Below are positions 1-9,692 of a DNA stretch of 64,000 nt, one piece after another. The notes below the pieces were generated by a model. The model worked only from the letters and a program-made list of their open reading frames with translations. It searched no databases and was not told the origin of the DNA. Both the position numbers and the translations under genes were made by a program. The stretch covers positions 2,418,001 to 2,482,000 of the forward strand of contig NZ_CP019445.1 in the NCBI RefSeq assembly GCF_001975225.1. The letters are read 5' to 3'. The DNA comes from Kosakonia cowanii JCM 10956 = DSM 18146 (GTDB taxonomy: Bacteria > Pseudomonadota > Gammaproteobacteria > Enterobacterales > Enterobacteriaceae). How positions within the stretch are numbered: the stretch's first letter is position 1; each line of letters begins with the position of its first letter.

Positions 1-1099
1 GTAACCCTTCGATGATCACGCGATCGCCGCTTTTCAGGCCATCGGTAACCAGCCACTTGTCGCCAATGGCCTGGGTCGCGGTGATATTGCGGATTTCAAC
101 TTTGTCGCCTTCACCTACCACCATCGCCGTTGCGTCACCGCGCGGCGTACGGGTCACACCCTGTTGCGGAACCAGCAGGGCGTTCGGGTTAACCCCTTCT
201 TCCAGCTTGGCGCGCACGAACATGCCCGGCAGCAGCGTGTGGTCCGGGTTCGGGAACACGGCGCGCAGGGTGATTGAACCGGTGGTCTGATCGACGGTTA
301 CGCCAGAGAACTCAAGGGTACCGGACTGGTCATACTTCATGCCGTCGTTGGTCACCAGCTCCACTTTCGCTTTGCCGTTATCCTGCTTCAGCGAACCGTT
401 AGCCATTTCCTGCTTGAGGCGCAGGAAATCGTTGCTGGACTGGGTGACATCGACGTAGATCGGGTCAAGCTGCTGCACGGTGGTCAGCGCAGTGGTCTGC
501 CCGCTCTGCACCAGCGCACCTTCGGTAACGGTAGAGGTACCGGTGCGGCCGCTAATTGGGGAGGTAACTTTGGTGTAAGCCAGGTTGATGCGCGCATTCT
601 CGACCGCAGCTTTCGCGGCGATAACCGAGGCGTTTGCCTGCTGCGCGTCTGCCTGCGCCGTATCATAATCCTGTTGGCTGATGTACCTGGTGCCCAACAG
701 TTTCTTATAACGGTTCAGGGTCATCTGCGCGATATTCGCCGCTGCCTGCGCTTTGGCTAAATCACCTTTCGCACTGTCGTAGGCGGCCTGATAGGTCGCC
801 GGATCAATTTGATAGAGCGAGACACCCGCTTCGACGTCACTGCCTTCGGTAAAGTTGCGCTTCAAAATAATGCCGCTAACCTGCGGACGGACTTCAGCAA
901 TGCGATATGCAGTGGTGCGACCCGGCAGCTCGGTGGTGATCTGCAGAGGTGCCGCTTTCACTGTTACCACGCCGACTTCCGGCGCCTGGCCGGCTCCCTG
1001 CTGCTGCTGCGCAGGTTTATCGTCACATCCTGTAAGCGCTAAGCTGCCCGAAAGCATCAGAACGACCGCCAGAGGCGTTAGCCCTCTGTTTATGTTCAT
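1..1099 (-). CDS. acrA: AcrA, periplasmic adaptor lipoprotein of the AcrAB-TolC efflux pump (3' part outside window)
   Basis: AcrA is the membrane-fusion protein joining the inner-membrane pump AcrB to TolC for multidrug efflux. The ATG is at 1097-1099 and about 366 codons lie in the window; the E. coli protein has 397 residues, so the C-terminus lies beyond base 1. The N-terminus MNINRGLTPLAVVLM is a signal peptide ending in a lipobox L-T-G-C with the lipidated Cys at residue 25, followed by a Gln-rich linker. Lipoyl/barrel-sandwich and coiled-coil hairpin regions follow. It is divergent from acrR across a 142-bp region carrying the AcrR operator, so AcrR repression is expected. acrB should lie beyond the left edge. 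The identification rests on near-identity to the known protein and on synteny. Confidence 0.97.
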   Translation of the reverse strand, partial: MNINRGLTPLAVVLMLSGSLALTGCDDKPAQQQQGAGQAPEVGVVTVKAAPLQITTELPGRTTAYRIAEVRPQVSGIILKRNFTEGSDVEAGVSLYQIDPATYQAAYDSAKGDLAKAQAAANIAQMTLNRYKKLLGTRYISQQDYDTAQADAQQANASVIAAKAAVENARINLAYTKVTSPISGRTGTSTVTEGALVQSGQTTALTTVQQLDPIYVDVTQSSNDFLRLKQEMANGSLKQDNGKAKVELVTNDGMKYDQSGTLEFSGVTVDQTTGSITLRAVFPNPDHTLLPGMFVRAKLEEGVNPNALLVPQQGVTRTPRGDATAMVVGEGDKVEIRNITATQAIGDKWLVTDGLKSGDRVIIEGL

Positions 1100-1189
1100 A
1101 AGTAAACCTCGAGTGTCCGATTTCAAATTGATCAATGGATCAAAGGCCCAAAAACCCATTGCTGCGTTTATATTATGGTCGTGCTATGG

Positions 1190-1213
1190 TACAAACATTC
1201 ACAAATGTATGTA
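1190..1213. promoter_or_regulatory. AcrR operator in the acrA-acrR divergent promoter region
   Basis: This is a 24-bp imperfect palindrome with half-sites TACAAACATTCA and CAAATGTATGTA, 10 of 12 positions symmetric. It lies 28 bp upstream of the acrR start. In E. coli a 24-bp palindrome with TACATACATT half-sites in the same place is the AcrR binding site. Its position lets AcrR repress both itself and acrAB. Confidence 0.85.
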
Positions 1214-1241
1214 AATCTGACTCCTGTAAATTCACCGACAT

Positions 1242-1895
1242 ATGGCACGAAAAACCAAACAACAGGCGCTTGAGACGCGACAACACATTCTTGATGTCGC
1301 CATGCGGCTGTTTTCCCGGCAGGGCGTTTCATCAACTTCGCTGGCTGAAATTGCGCAGGCGGCAGGAGTAACTCGCGGCGCGATTTACTGGCATTTCAAA
1401 AACAAGTCAGATTTGTTTAGTGAAATTTGGGAACTGTCGGAATCCAGTATTGGAGATCTTGAAACTGAGTATCGGGCAAAATTCCCTGGCGATCCACTCT
1501 CAGTATTAAGAGAAATATTGGTTTATATCCTTGAAGCCACCGTTGTTGAAGAGCGGCGTCGGCTGATGATGGAGATCATCTTCCATAAATGCGAGTTTGT
1601 TGGCGAAATGGCGGTGGTGCAGGAGGCGCAGCGCGATTTATGTCTGGAAAGTTATGACCGCATCGAAACGACGCTCACCGAATGCATTCAGGCGAAATTA
1701 TTGCCCGCCAATCTTTTAACCCGCCGTGTTGCGGTGCTGATGCGCGCCTATGTCTCCGGAATTATGGAAAACTGGCTATTTGCGCCGCAATCTTTCGATC
1801 TGAAAAAAGAGGCGCGCGCTTACGTCGCCATCCTGCTGGAGATGTGCCAGTTCTGCCCGACGCTGCGCGACGACACGCCGGCTCTCAAGGCATAA
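1242..1895 (+). CDS. acrR: AcrR, TetR-family repressor of acrAB
   Basis: The protein has 217 residues (E. coli 215). The N-terminal TetR helix-turn-helix lies at about residues 10-55 and includes [21 protein letters not shown]. The rest is the all-helical ligand-binding and dimer domain. The start MARKTKQQ matches the family. In E. coli the protein binds structurally diverse drugs, releases its operator and derepresses acrAB. Here it is divergent from acrA, with the operator between them, and it is followed by mscK in the same orientation as in E. coli. No truncation is visible; truncations of this gene are a common cause of drug resistance in related genera. Confidence 0.97.
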   Translation: MARKTKQQALETRQHILDVAMRLFSRQGVSSTSLAEIAQAAGVTRGAIYWHFKNKSDLFSEIWELSESSIGDLETEYRAKFPGDPLSVLREILVYILEATVVEERRRLMMEIIFHKCEFVGEMAVVQEAQRDLCLESYDRIETTLTECIQAKLLPANLLTRRVAVLMRAYVSGIMENWLFAPQSFDLKKEARAYVAILLEMCQFCPTLRDDTPALKA

Positions 1896-2017
1896 GCAGG
1901 CCGCCAGGATTTCTCCTGGAGGCCGCTCACTCTTCTAGGTAGTTGTCTGCACGCGTGATATTCTTCGCGCGTGGCCACTCCGGCCGCTTTCCCGAACAGA
2001 CAACGATCGCTCAAATT

Positions 2018-5000
2018 ATGTTGCACACCAATCGCACACCTAACCCGTTCGCAGCATTTGCCGCCGCACTGTTTCTTATTTTTATCAGCTTCTCAAGCCT
2101 GGCGGCGTCCGCACAGAGCGGAAGTGATTTGCCTTCGCGCAGCGAAGTGCAGAATCAGCTCGACGCACTCAATAAACAAAAAGATCACTCCGCGCAGGAG
2201 AAGCTGGTTATTCAGGATCTCAATGAGACTCTTGATACGCTGGATAAAATCGACCGCGTCAAGCAGGAGACCGCGCTGCTGAAGCAGAAAGTGGCGCAGG
2301 CGCCGGAACAGCTGCGTCAGGCTACCGATGCTCTCAACGCGCTTAATGATAAAGACAGCGATGAGGAGACGCGCAAAACCCTTGCCACGCTCTCGCTTCG
2401 TCAACTGGAGTCCCGCGTTTCGCAACTGCTTGAAGATCTGCAAACCGCGCAGAACGATCTCTCCAACTACAACAGCCAACTGGTGTCGCTGCAGACGCAG
2501 CCGGAGCGCGTGCAGAACGCCATGTATAGCGCCTCGCAGCAGTTGCAGCAGATCCGCAACCGTCTGAACGGCACGCTCGCCGGCGAAGGGGCGTTGCGCC
2601 CGACGCAGCAAACGCTGTTACAGGCTCAGCAAACCCTGCTCAATGCGCAGATTGAACAGCTGCGCAAAAGCCTCGAAGGCAATACCACTTTGCAGGATAC
2701 GCTGCAGAAGCAGCGGGATTATGTCACCGCAAACAGTAACCGCCTCGAACACCAGCTCCAGTTATTGCAGGAAGCGGTTAACAGCAAACGCCTGACGCTG
2801 ACCGAGAAGACGGCGCAGGAGGCGGTGACGCCGGATGATACCGCGCGCATTCAGGCGAACCCGCTGGTGAGCCAGGAGCTGGAGATTAACCACCAGTTGA
2901 GCCAGAAGCTGATTGAAGCCACCGAAAGCGGCAACGCGCTGGTGCAGCAGAATATCAAAGTGAAGAACTGGCTCGACCGCGCCCTGCAATCCGAGCGCAA
3001 TATTAAAGAACAAATTTCGGTGCTGAAGGGGAGCCTGCTGCTGTCGCGCATCCTCTATCAGCAACAACAAACGCTGCCCTCAGCCGATGAGCTTGAGGAT
3101 ATGACCAACCGCATTGCGGATCTGCGTCTGGAGCAGTTCGACATCAACCAGAAGCGTGACGCGCTGTTCCAGAACGAGAACTTCGTCGCCAAACTGGAAG
3201 AGGGCCACCAGAGCGAAGTCAACGACGAAGTACACGACGCGCTGCTGCAGGTGGTCGATATGCGCCGTGAGCTGCTCGATCAACTGAACAAGCAGCTCGG
3301 CAATCAGTTGATGATGGCCATTAACCTGCAGGTCAATCAGCAGCAGTTGATGAGCGTGTCGAAAAGCCTGCAGGAGATCCTGACTCAGCAAATCTTCTGG
3401 GTGAACAGCAACAAGCCGATGGACTGGGAGTGGTTCAAAGCCTTCCCGCAAACGCTGCGCGATGAGGTCAAAGGCACCCACATCACCGTCAACTGGGAAA
3501 AAGCGCTGCCGGCGGTGGCGATCGCGTTTCTCGCCGGGCTGCCGCTGCTGCTGATTGCCGGGCTGATCCGCTGGCGTCTGCGCTGGCTGAAAAACTACCA
3601 GGTCAAGCTGGCAGAGCAGGTCGGGCAGCTACGCAGCGACAGCCAGCTACATACGCCAAAAGCGATCCTCATCGATCTGATCCGCGCCTTGCCGATCTGC
3701 CTGCTTATCCTGGCGGCGGGGCTGATTCTGCTGACCATGCAGCTCAACATCAGCGAGCTGCTGTGGGCGTTCAGTAAGAAGCTGGCGCTCTTCTGGCTGG
3801 TCTTTGGCCTGTGCTGGAAAGTGCTGGAAAAAGAGGGCGTCGCCGTTAATCACTTTGGCATGCCGGCGCAACTGACCAGCCACTGGCGGCGGCAGATTGT
3901 GCGCATCAGCCTCGCGCTGCTGCCGCTCCACTTCTGGTCAGTGGTTGCGGAGCTGTCGCCGCTGCATCTGATGGATGATGTGCTCGGGCAGTTTGTTATT
4001 CTGCTGAACCTGCTGGTGATCACCGCGCTGGTGTGGCCGATGTTCCGCGAAAGCTGGCACGATAAAGAGTCCCATGCGCTGCGCCTGGTCACCGTCACGG
4101 TGCTGGCGATTGTGCCGATTGCCTTAATGGTGCTGACCGCTACCGGCTACTTCTACACCACGCTGCGTCTTGCCGGGCGCTGGATTGAAACCGTCTATCT
4201 GGTGATTATCTGGAACCTGCTCTACCAGACGGTGCTGCGCGGTCTGAGCGTGGCGGCGCGGCGTATTGCCTATCGCCGTGCGCTGGCACGTCGCCAGAAT
4301 ATGGTGAAAGAGGGCGCGGAAGGCGCCGAGCCGCCGGAAGAGCCGACCATTGCGCTGGAGCAGGTTAACCAGCAGACACTGCGCATCACCATGCTGGTGA
4401 TGGTGGCGCTGTTTGGCGTGGTCTTCTGGGCGATTTGGTCAGACTTGATCACTGTGTTTGCCTACCTCGACAGCATTACGCTGTGGCACTACAACGGCAC
4501 CGAAGCGGGGGCGGCGGTGACCAAGAGCGTTACTCTCGGCAGCCTGCTGTTTGCGATTATCGCCTTTGTGGTGGCCTGGGCGCTGATCCGCAACTTGCCG
4601 GGTCTGCTGGAAGTGTTAGTCCTGTCGCGACTCAATATGCGCCAGGGCTCCTCCTACGCCGTCACCACTATTCTGAACTACGTCATTATCGCGGTTGGAG
4701 CGCTAACGGTCTTCGGATCGCTTGGCGTCTCGTGGGATAAGTTGCAGTGGCTGGCGGCGGCGTTGTCGGTCGGTCTCGGCTTCGGGTTGCAGGAGATCTT
4801 CGGTAACTTTGTCTCCGGTCTGATTATCCTGTTTGAGCGCCCGGTGCGTATCGGCGATACCGTCACCATCGGTACCTTCTCCGGCACGGTAAGCAAGATC
4901 CGTATTCGTGCGACAACCATCACCGACTTCGATCGCAAAGAGGTGATTATCCCGAATAAGGCCTTTGTGACCGAGCGGCTGATCAACTGGTCGCTCTCCG

Positions 5001-5371
5001 ATACCATCACCCGCGTGGTGATCCGTATCGGCGTGGCCTATGGCTCCGATCTGGAGAAAGTGAAGAAGGTGCTGCTGAAAGCGGCGATGGATCACCCGAA
5101 AGTGATGCACGACCCGGAACCGGCGGTCTTCTTTACCACCTTCGGGCCGAGCACGCTGGATCACGAGCTGCGTCTCTATGTGCGTGAACTGCGCGATCGC
5201 AGCTATACGGTGGATGAGCTTAACCGCACCATCGATCGCATGTGCCGGGAAAACGACATCAATATCGCCTTTAACCAGCTCGAAGTGCACCTGCGCAATG
5301 AGAAGGGTGATGAGTTAACGGAAGTGAAGCGCGAGATAAAGGGCGACGATCCGACTCCTGAAGCGCCGTAA
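2018..5371 (+). CDS. mscK: MscK, potassium-dependent mechanosensitive channel
   Basis: This large mechanosensitive channel of the MscS superfamily has 1117 residues (E. coli 1120). A signal peptide (residues about 1-30) precedes a long helical periplasmic domain rich in Gln/Leu heptads (about 40-480). A set of membrane helices follows (about 500-900). The MscS-like pore and beta domain comes near the C-terminus, with GLQEIFGNFVSGLIILFERP and VRIGDTVTIG. The frame is open from 1943, but the ATG at 2018 (MLHTNRTPN) gives the family length and a sensible signal peptide; its ribosome site is weak. Family members gate on membrane tension and ionic conditions and relieve turgor during osmotic downshock. 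The gene converges on rsmS. Confidence 0.95.
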   Translation: MLHTNRTPNPFAAFAAALFLIFISFSSLAASAQSGSDLPSRSEVQNQLDALNKQKDHSAQEKLVIQDLNETLDTLDKIDRVKQETALLKQKVAQAPEQLRQATDALNALNDKDSDEETRKTLATLSLRQLESRVSQLLEDLQTAQNDLSNYNSQLVSLQTQPERVQNAMYSASQQLQQIRNRLNGTLAGEGALRPTQQTLLQAQQTLLNAQIEQLRKSLEGNTTLQDTLQKQRDYVTANSNRLEHQLQLLQEAVNSKRLTLTEKTAQEAVTPDDTARIQANPLVSQELEINHQLSQKLIEATESGNALVQQNIKVKNWLDRALQSERNIKEQISVLKGSLLLSRILYQQQQTLPSADELEDMTNRIADLRLEQFDINQKRDALFQNENFVAKLEEGHQSEVNDEVHDALLQVVDMRRELLDQLNKQLGNQLMMAINLQVNQQQLMSVSKSLQEILTQQIFWVNSNKPMDWEWFKAFPQTLRDEVKGTHITVNWEKALPAVAIAFLAGLPLLLIAGLIRWRLRWLKNYQVKLAEQVGQLRSDSQLHTPKAILIDLIRALPICLLILAAGLILLTMQLNISELLWAFSKKLALFWLVFGLCWKVLEKEGVAVNHFGMPAQLTSHWRRQIVRISLALLPLHFWSVVAELSPLHLMDDVLGQFVILLNLLVITALVWPMFRESWHDKESHALRLVTVTVLAIVPIALMVLTATGYFYTTLRLAGRWIETVYLVIIWNLLYQTVLRGLSVAARRIAYRRALARRQNMVKEGAEGAEPPEEPTIALEQVNQQTLRITMLVMVALFGVVFWAIWSDLITVFAYLDSITLWHYNGTEAGAAVTKSVTLGSLLFAIIAFVVAWALIRNLPGLLEVLVLSRLNMRQGSSYAVTTILNYVIIAVGALTVFGSLGVSWDKLQWLAAALSVGLGFGLQEIFGNFVSGLIILFERPVRIGDTVTIGTFSGTVSKIRIRATTITDFDRKEVIIPNKAFVTERLINWSLSDTITRVVIRIGVAYGSDLEKVKKVLLKAAMDHPKVMHDPEPAVFFTTFGPSTLDHELRLYVRELRDRSYTVDELNRTIDRMCRENDINIAFNQLEVHLRNEKGDELTEVKREIKGDDPTPEAP

Positions 5372-5388
5372 TGGCTGGCCCCTCTTCC

Positions 5389-5550
5389 TCAGGGAAGGGG
5401 GGCTGCTGGCTGTAACTGCTTCTGTTCAAAATCCCGTTTGACAATCTCCAGCGCTTTTAACACCAGATCGGGTGCGATCTCATGCTGTTCAAGCAGCATG
5501 ATCAGATCGACCGCCAGCTTGACCTCATCCGGGGCATTTTCCAGCGACAT
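5389..5550 (-). CDS. rsmS: RsmS (YbaM), small DUF2496-type protein
   Basis: This 53-residue protein ([17 protein letters not shown]...) closely matches E. coli YbaM, also 53 residues and named RsmS. It is mostly helical and acidic, with the conserved stretch [13 protein letters not shown]. The ATG is at 5548-5550 with AAGGAGAGAAG just upstream. It lies immediately after priC on the same strand (13 bp), so the two are probably co-transcribed. In Pectobacterium, RsmS has been linked to Rsm-type regulation of secondary metabolites; no function can be read from the sequence. Confidence 0.9.
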   Translation of the reverse strand: MSLENAPDEVKLAVDLIMLLEQHEIAPDLVLKALEIVKRDFEQKQLQPAAPLP

Positions 5551-5563
5551 CTTCTCTCCTTGG

Positions 5564-6091
5564 TTAACGGGTTAAACGCGCCAGCACGCGCTCAATATTC
5601 TCCAGCGCTTTGCGACAGCGGCCGAGCCGGACATCTAATGCTTCCACTTCTTTATGCAGTTTCTGCTGCTCGGCGAGAGTGGTGACCGACGCTAAACGTA
5701 CGTTACGCTCGTTTTTCATCGCCTGCAGGCGGCGCTCATACTCCTGATGCTGCAAGCGCCGCCGCTGCCAGCGCGTAATGCCGGGCGAGGCGTGATCCCA
5801 CTGGCGCAGCGGCCAGACGGCGCTCTCCCGCGTCAGCGCGGCGATTTGTGCGGTTAAATGCTCCGCAAGCCAGAGCGCCTGCGGCAGATGGTTGCGCGCC
5901 ACGGTCTCGCGCAGCGCCGCCAGGTTTTTATCGGTCTCATTAAGATAAGCACGCATGCGCGTATCTTTTGTCTGAAAAAGATGGCGATCAAAACGGGCGC
6001 TGACGGTGAAGTGATCCGCCAGCGGCGCGGCCTGCTGGCGTAACCGGGCAAGCTGCTGCTCCAGCCTCTCTAAAAGCGCGTCGCTTTTCAT
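5564..6091 (-). CDS. priC: PriC, primosomal replication protein N''
   Basis: PriC takes part in PriA-dependent and Rep-dependent restart of stalled forks by helping load DnaB through DnaC. The 175 residues equal the E. coli length. The protein is basic and helical, with the Arg/Gln-rich segment [17 protein letters not shown] in the middle, as in known PriC. It is followed after 13 bp by rsmS and is divergent from ybaN (67-bp gap), the same arrangement as in E. coli. Confidence 0.94.
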   Translation of the reverse strand: MKSDALLERLEQQLARLRQQAAPLADHFTVSARFDRHLFQTKDTRMRAYLNETDKNLAALRETVARNHLPQALWLAEHLTAQIAALTRESAVWPLRQWDHASPGITRWQRRRLQHQEYERRLQAMKNERNVRLASVTTLAEQQKLHKEVEALDVRLGRCRKALENIERVLARLTR

Positions 6092-6158
6092 CTCTCATTC
6101 CCTCTTTTTCACGGCGATTATGGTACATTAGCCGCTTATTCCGGCAACGATTAGCACT

Positions 6159-6536
6159 ATGCAACGCACTATTTTAATCATCATTGGCTGGCTGGCGGTA
6201 GTGCTTGGCACGTTGGGTGTCGTTCTGCCCGTTTTACCGACCACACCTTTTATTCTGCTGGCCGCCTGGTGTTTTGCCCGCTCGTCGCCGCGTTTTCATC
6301 ACTGGCTGCTCTACCGCTCCTGGTTTGGCGGCTATCTGCGGCACTGGCAGCAGTATCGCGCCATGCCGCCCGGCGCAAAGCCGCGTGCGATAGTTATTAC
6401 GCTTCTGACCTTCGCGGTTTCGCTCTATTTTGTGAAGATGATGTGGGTGCGCGTTTTGCTGCTGATCATCCTCGCGTGTCTGCTGATTTTCCTGTGGCGG
6501 ATACCGGTGGTTGATGCAAAGCAACAAAAAACCTAA
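6159..6536 (+). CDS. ybaN: YbaN, DUF454 inner-membrane protein
   Basis: This 125-residue protein (E. coli 125) has an N-terminal hydrophobic helix ILIIIGWLAVVLGTLGVVLP, the DUF454 signature LPTTPFILLAAWCFARSSPRFH, and a C-terminal pair of hydrophobic segments. Its function is unknown. In enterobacteria it lies upstream of apt, as here (about 150 bp). The start ATG follows directly on the priC divergent region. Confidence 0.93.
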   Translation: MQRTILIIIGWLAVVLGTLGVVLPVLPTTPFILLAAWCFARSSPRFHHWLLYRSWFGGYLRHWQQYRAMPPGAKPRAIVITLLTFAVSLYFVKMMWVRVLLLIILACLLIFLWRIPVVDAKQQKT

Positions 6537-6687
6537 TGCGCTGCGATGGCAGTTGCAATTCTCGCTCACTGCCAGTAAATTCGAGCGTTTTCGAGCACGG
6601 GGTCGACTGGTTAAAGCTTAACCAGGGGCCAATTGAGCCGTTATCATACGTCCCGTGAGTAATACCGTTTCTATCAGGCAAATATCC

Positions 6688-7239
6688 ATGACAGCGACTG
6701 CGCAGCAGCTTGAATTTCTCAAAAACAGCATCAAAAGCATTCAGGATTACCCGAAGCCGGGCATCCTGTTCCGTGATGTCACCAGTTTGCTGGAAGACCC
6801 GAAGGCGTACGCCCTCAGCATTGAACTGCTGGTTGAGCGTTACAAAAACGCCGGGATCACTAAAGTTGTTGGTACCGAAGCGCGTGGCTTCCTGTTCGGC
6901 GCGCCGGTGGCGTTAGGCCTCGGCGTTGGCTTTGTGCCGGTACGTAAGCCGCGTAAATTGCCACGTGAAACTATCAGCGAGAGTTATGAGCTGGAGTATG
7001 GCACCGATCAGTTAGAGATCCATGTTGATGCGATCCAGGCTGGCGACACCGTGCTGGTGGTCGACGATCTGCTGGCAACCGGCGGTACCATCGAAGCGAC
7101 GGTGAAACTGATCCGCCGTCTGGGTGGCGAGGTTACCGACGCGGCGTTCATTATCAATCTGTTCGACCTGGGCGGCGAAGAGCGCCTGAAAAAACAGGGT
7201 GTTACTAGCTACAGCCTGGTCTCGTTCCCGGGGCATTGA
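6688..7239 (+). CDS. apt: Apt, adenine phosphoribosyltransferase
   Basis: Apt catalyses adenine + PRPP to AMP + PPi in purine salvage in the cytosol. Length is 183 residues, identical to E. coli. The frame is open from 6655, but the ATG at 6688 gives the conserved start [14 protein letters not shown]. The PRPP-binding loop [13 protein letters not shown] lies at about residues 119-131, and [13 protein letters not shown] lies before it. One oddity is that the segment usually read as VRKPGKLPRE is [10 protein letters not shown] here, so a normally conserved Gly is Arg (codon CGT). A perfect hairpin follows the stop. Confidence 0.96.
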   Translation: MTATAQQLEFLKNSIKSIQDYPKPGILFRDVTSLLEDPKAYALSIELLVERYKNAGITKVVGTEARGFLFGAPVALGLGVGFVPVRKPRKLPRETISESYELEYGTDQLEIHVDAIQAGDTVLVVDDLLATGGTIEATVKLIRRLGGEVTDAAFIINLFDLGGEERLKKQGVTSYSLVSFPGH

Positions 7240-7250
7240 TCCCGCGTACC

Positions 7251-7276
7251 TTCATCCCTCACGCCTGAGGGATGAA
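7251..7276 (+). terminator. Hairpin after apt, possible terminator
   Basis: A perfect 11-bp inverted repeat TTCATCCCTCA/TGAGGGATGAA with a 4-nt loop starts 11 nt after the apt stop. There is no U-tract on either side. It may serve as an RNA 3'-end stabiliser or a weak terminator before dnaX. Confidence 0.55.
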
Positions 7277-7348
7277 GTGCATTCTCAGCCGATGCTGTGT
7301 TAGCATTACCCCTCGTGAATCCACCTTCCAGCGTTTCAGAGCCTGCCA

Positions 7349-9280
7349 ATGAGTTATCAGGTCTTAGCCCGAAAATGGCGACCGCAAACTTTTGCTGACG
7401 TCGTCGGCCAGGAGCATGTGCTGACCGCACTGGCGAACGGCTTAACATCAGGACGCATTCATCATGCGTATCTGTTCTCCGGCACCCGCGGCGTCGGAAA
7501 AACCTCTATTGCCCGTTTGCTGGCGAAGGGGCTTAACTGCGAAACCGGCATTACGGCGACACCGTGCGGTGTCTGCGATAACTGCCGTGAAATCGAGCAG
7601 GGCCGCTTTGTCGATCTGATTGAGATCGACGCCGCGTCGCGTACCAAAGTGGAAGATACCCGCGATCTGCTGGACAACGTCCAGTACGCGCCAGCGCGTG
7701 GCCGCTTCAAAGTCTATCTGATTGACGAAGTGCACATGCTCTCGCGTCACAGCTTCAACGCGTTGTTGAAAACCCTTGAAGAGCCGCCCGCGCACGTTAA
7801 ATTCCTGCTGGCGACCACCGATCCGCAAAAACTGCCGGTGACGATCCTGTCCCGCTGCCTGCAGTTCCATCTTAAAGCGCTGGATGTCGATCAGATCCGC
7901 ACCCAGCTTGAACATATTCTCGCTGACGAGAAGATCGAATCCGAGCCGCGCGCGCTGCAACTGCTGGCGCGCGCCGCCGACGGCAGCCTGCGTGATGCCC
8001 TGAGCCTGACCGATCAGGCGATTGCCAGCGGCAACGGCCAGCTTTCCGCTGCGGTAGTCAGCGCCATGCTCGGCACGCTGAATGACGATCAGGCGCTCTC
8101 CCTGGTGGAAGCGGTCATCGCTGCCAACGGCGAGCGGGCAATGGCGCTGGTTCATGATGCCGCCTCGCGTGGCGTCGAGTGGGACGCGCTGCTGCTGGAG
8201 ATGCAGAGCCTGCTGCACCGCATCGCCATGGTTCAGCTCACCCCGGCGGCACTCGGCAGCGATATGGCGTCGGTGGAGCACCGTCTGCGCGAACTCGCGC
8301 GCACCGTACCGCCTGCCGATATTCAGCTCTACTACCAGACGCTGCTGATTGGCCGCAAAGAGTTACCCTTCGCGCCCGACAGACGGATGGGCGTTGAGAT
8401 GACCCTACTGCGCGCGCTGGCGTTCCATCCGCGCGCGCCGTTGCCTGCGCCAGAGGTGCAGCAGGCCTCGTTTGCGCCGGTCGCGCCGACGGCGGTGATG
8501 TCGCCGCAGCAGGTCGCTCCTGCACCGCAGGCGCAGTCCGCGCCCCAGCAAGATGTTTCGCTGCCGCCCTCTACCAGCCAGGTGCTGGCGGCGCGCAGAC
8601 AGCTGCAGCAGGCGCAGGGAGCAGACAAAGCAAAAAAGAGTGAACCGGCAGCCGCAACCCGCGCGCGGCCGGTGAGTAACGCCGCGCTGGAGAGGCTCGC
8701 CTCTGTCACCGAGCGCGTACAGTCCCGCCCGGCGGCGGCAACGGCCGACAACAAGCCGGTGAAAAAAGAGGCCTATCGCTGGAAAGCGACCACCGTCGTT
8801 GAGACGGTAAAAGAGGTCATCGCCACGCCAAAAGCGCTGAAAAAGGCGCTTGAGCACGAGAAAACGCCGGAGCTGGCGAAGAAGCTGGCAGAAGAGGCGA
8901 TCGAGCGCGACGCGTGGGCAAAAGAGGTGAGTCTGCTGAAATTGCCTAAACTGGTCGAGCAGGTGGCGCTGAATGCCTGGAAAGAGCAGGATGGCGCGCG
9001 CATCTGTCTGCACCTCCGCAGCGCCCAGCGCCATCTCCATTCGCCCGGCGCGGTGAAGACGCTCGGCGAGGCGCTTAGCGAATTGCACGGTTCGACGGTT
9101 GAACTGACTATTATTGAAGATGATAATCCGGCGGTGCGTACGCCGCTGGAGTGGCGTCAGGCCATCTATGAAGAGAAGCTCGCGCAGGCGCGCGAGTCGA
9201 TTATTGCGGATAGCAATATCCAGACCCTGCAGCGCTTTTTCGATGCGGATCTGGATGAAGAGAGTATCCGCCCCCTTTGA
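7349..9280 (+). CDS. dnaX: DnaX, DNA polymerase III clamp-loader subunits tau (full length) and gamma (frameshift product)
   Basis: This 643-residue protein (same as E. coli tau) is the AAA+ motor of the clamp loader that places the beta clamp on DNA. Walker A GTRGVGKT lies at residues 45-52. Zinc ligands are C64, C73, C76 and C79. Walker B is LIDEVHML, and sensor 1 is LATTD. A Pro/Ala/Gln-rich linker (about 365-420) leads to tau-specific domains IV-V, which bind DnaB and the polymerase alpha subunit. A programmed -1 frameshift site sits at codons 428-430. The downstream genes ybaB and recR form the usual dnaX-ybaB-recR cluster. Confidence 0.98.
   Translation: MSYQVLARKWRPQTFADVVGQEHVLTALANGLTSGRIHHAYLFSGTRGVGKTSIARLLAKGLNCETGITATPCGVCDNCREIEQGRFVDLIEIDAASRTKVEDTRDLLDNVQYAPARGRFKVYLIDEVHMLSRHSFNALLKTLEEPPAHVKFLLATTDPQKLPVTILSRCLQFHLKALDVDQIRTQLEHILADEKIESEPRALQLLARAADGSLRDALSLTDQAIASGNGQLSAAVVSAMLGTLNDDQALSLVEAVIAANGERAMALVHDAASRGVEWDALLLEMQSLLHRIAMVQLTPAALGSDMASVEHRLRELARTVPPADIQLYYQTLLIGRKELPFAPDRRMGVEMTLLRALAFHPRAPLPAPEVQQASFAPVAPTAVMSPQQVAPAPQAQSAPQQDVSLPPSTSQVLAARRQLQQAQGADKAKKSEPAAATRARPVSNAALERLASVTERVQSRPAAATADNKPVKKEAYRWKATTVVETVKEVIATPKALKKALEHEKTPELAKKLAEEAIERDAWAKEVSLLKLPKLVEQVALNAWKEQDGARICLHLRSAQRHLHSPGAVKTLGEALSELHGSTVELTIIEDDNPAVRTPLEWRQAIYEEKLAQARESIIADSNIQTLQRFFDADLDEESIRPL
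8616..8673 (+). promoter_or_regulatory. dnaX: Programmed -1 frameshift signal in dnaX (gamma subunit)
   Basis: All three elements known from E. coli are present. An internal Shine-Dalgarno-like AGGGAG lies at 8616-8621. The slippery heptamer A AAA AAG lies at 8632-8638 in the correct phase (GCA AAA AAG in frame 0). A GC-rich stem-loop lies at about 8644-8673 with arms ACCGGC and GCCGGT. After slippage the next codons are GAG (8638-8640) and TGA (8641-8643). The gamma product is therefore 431 residues ending in Glu, the E. coli length. Confidence 0.93.
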
Positions 9281-9350
9281 CAGGAAGAGCGATACTTCCC
9301 GTTTTCAACCCTGAATGTGACTTATCAACCTGGTGAGTCACCACAGCTAA

Positions 9351-9691
<341 letters not shown>

Positions 9692-9692
<1 letters not shown>

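Noticed and set aside
7448..8281. 277-codon minus-strand ORF within dnaX
   Set aside because: Antisense shadow with no ribosome site or recognisable domain.
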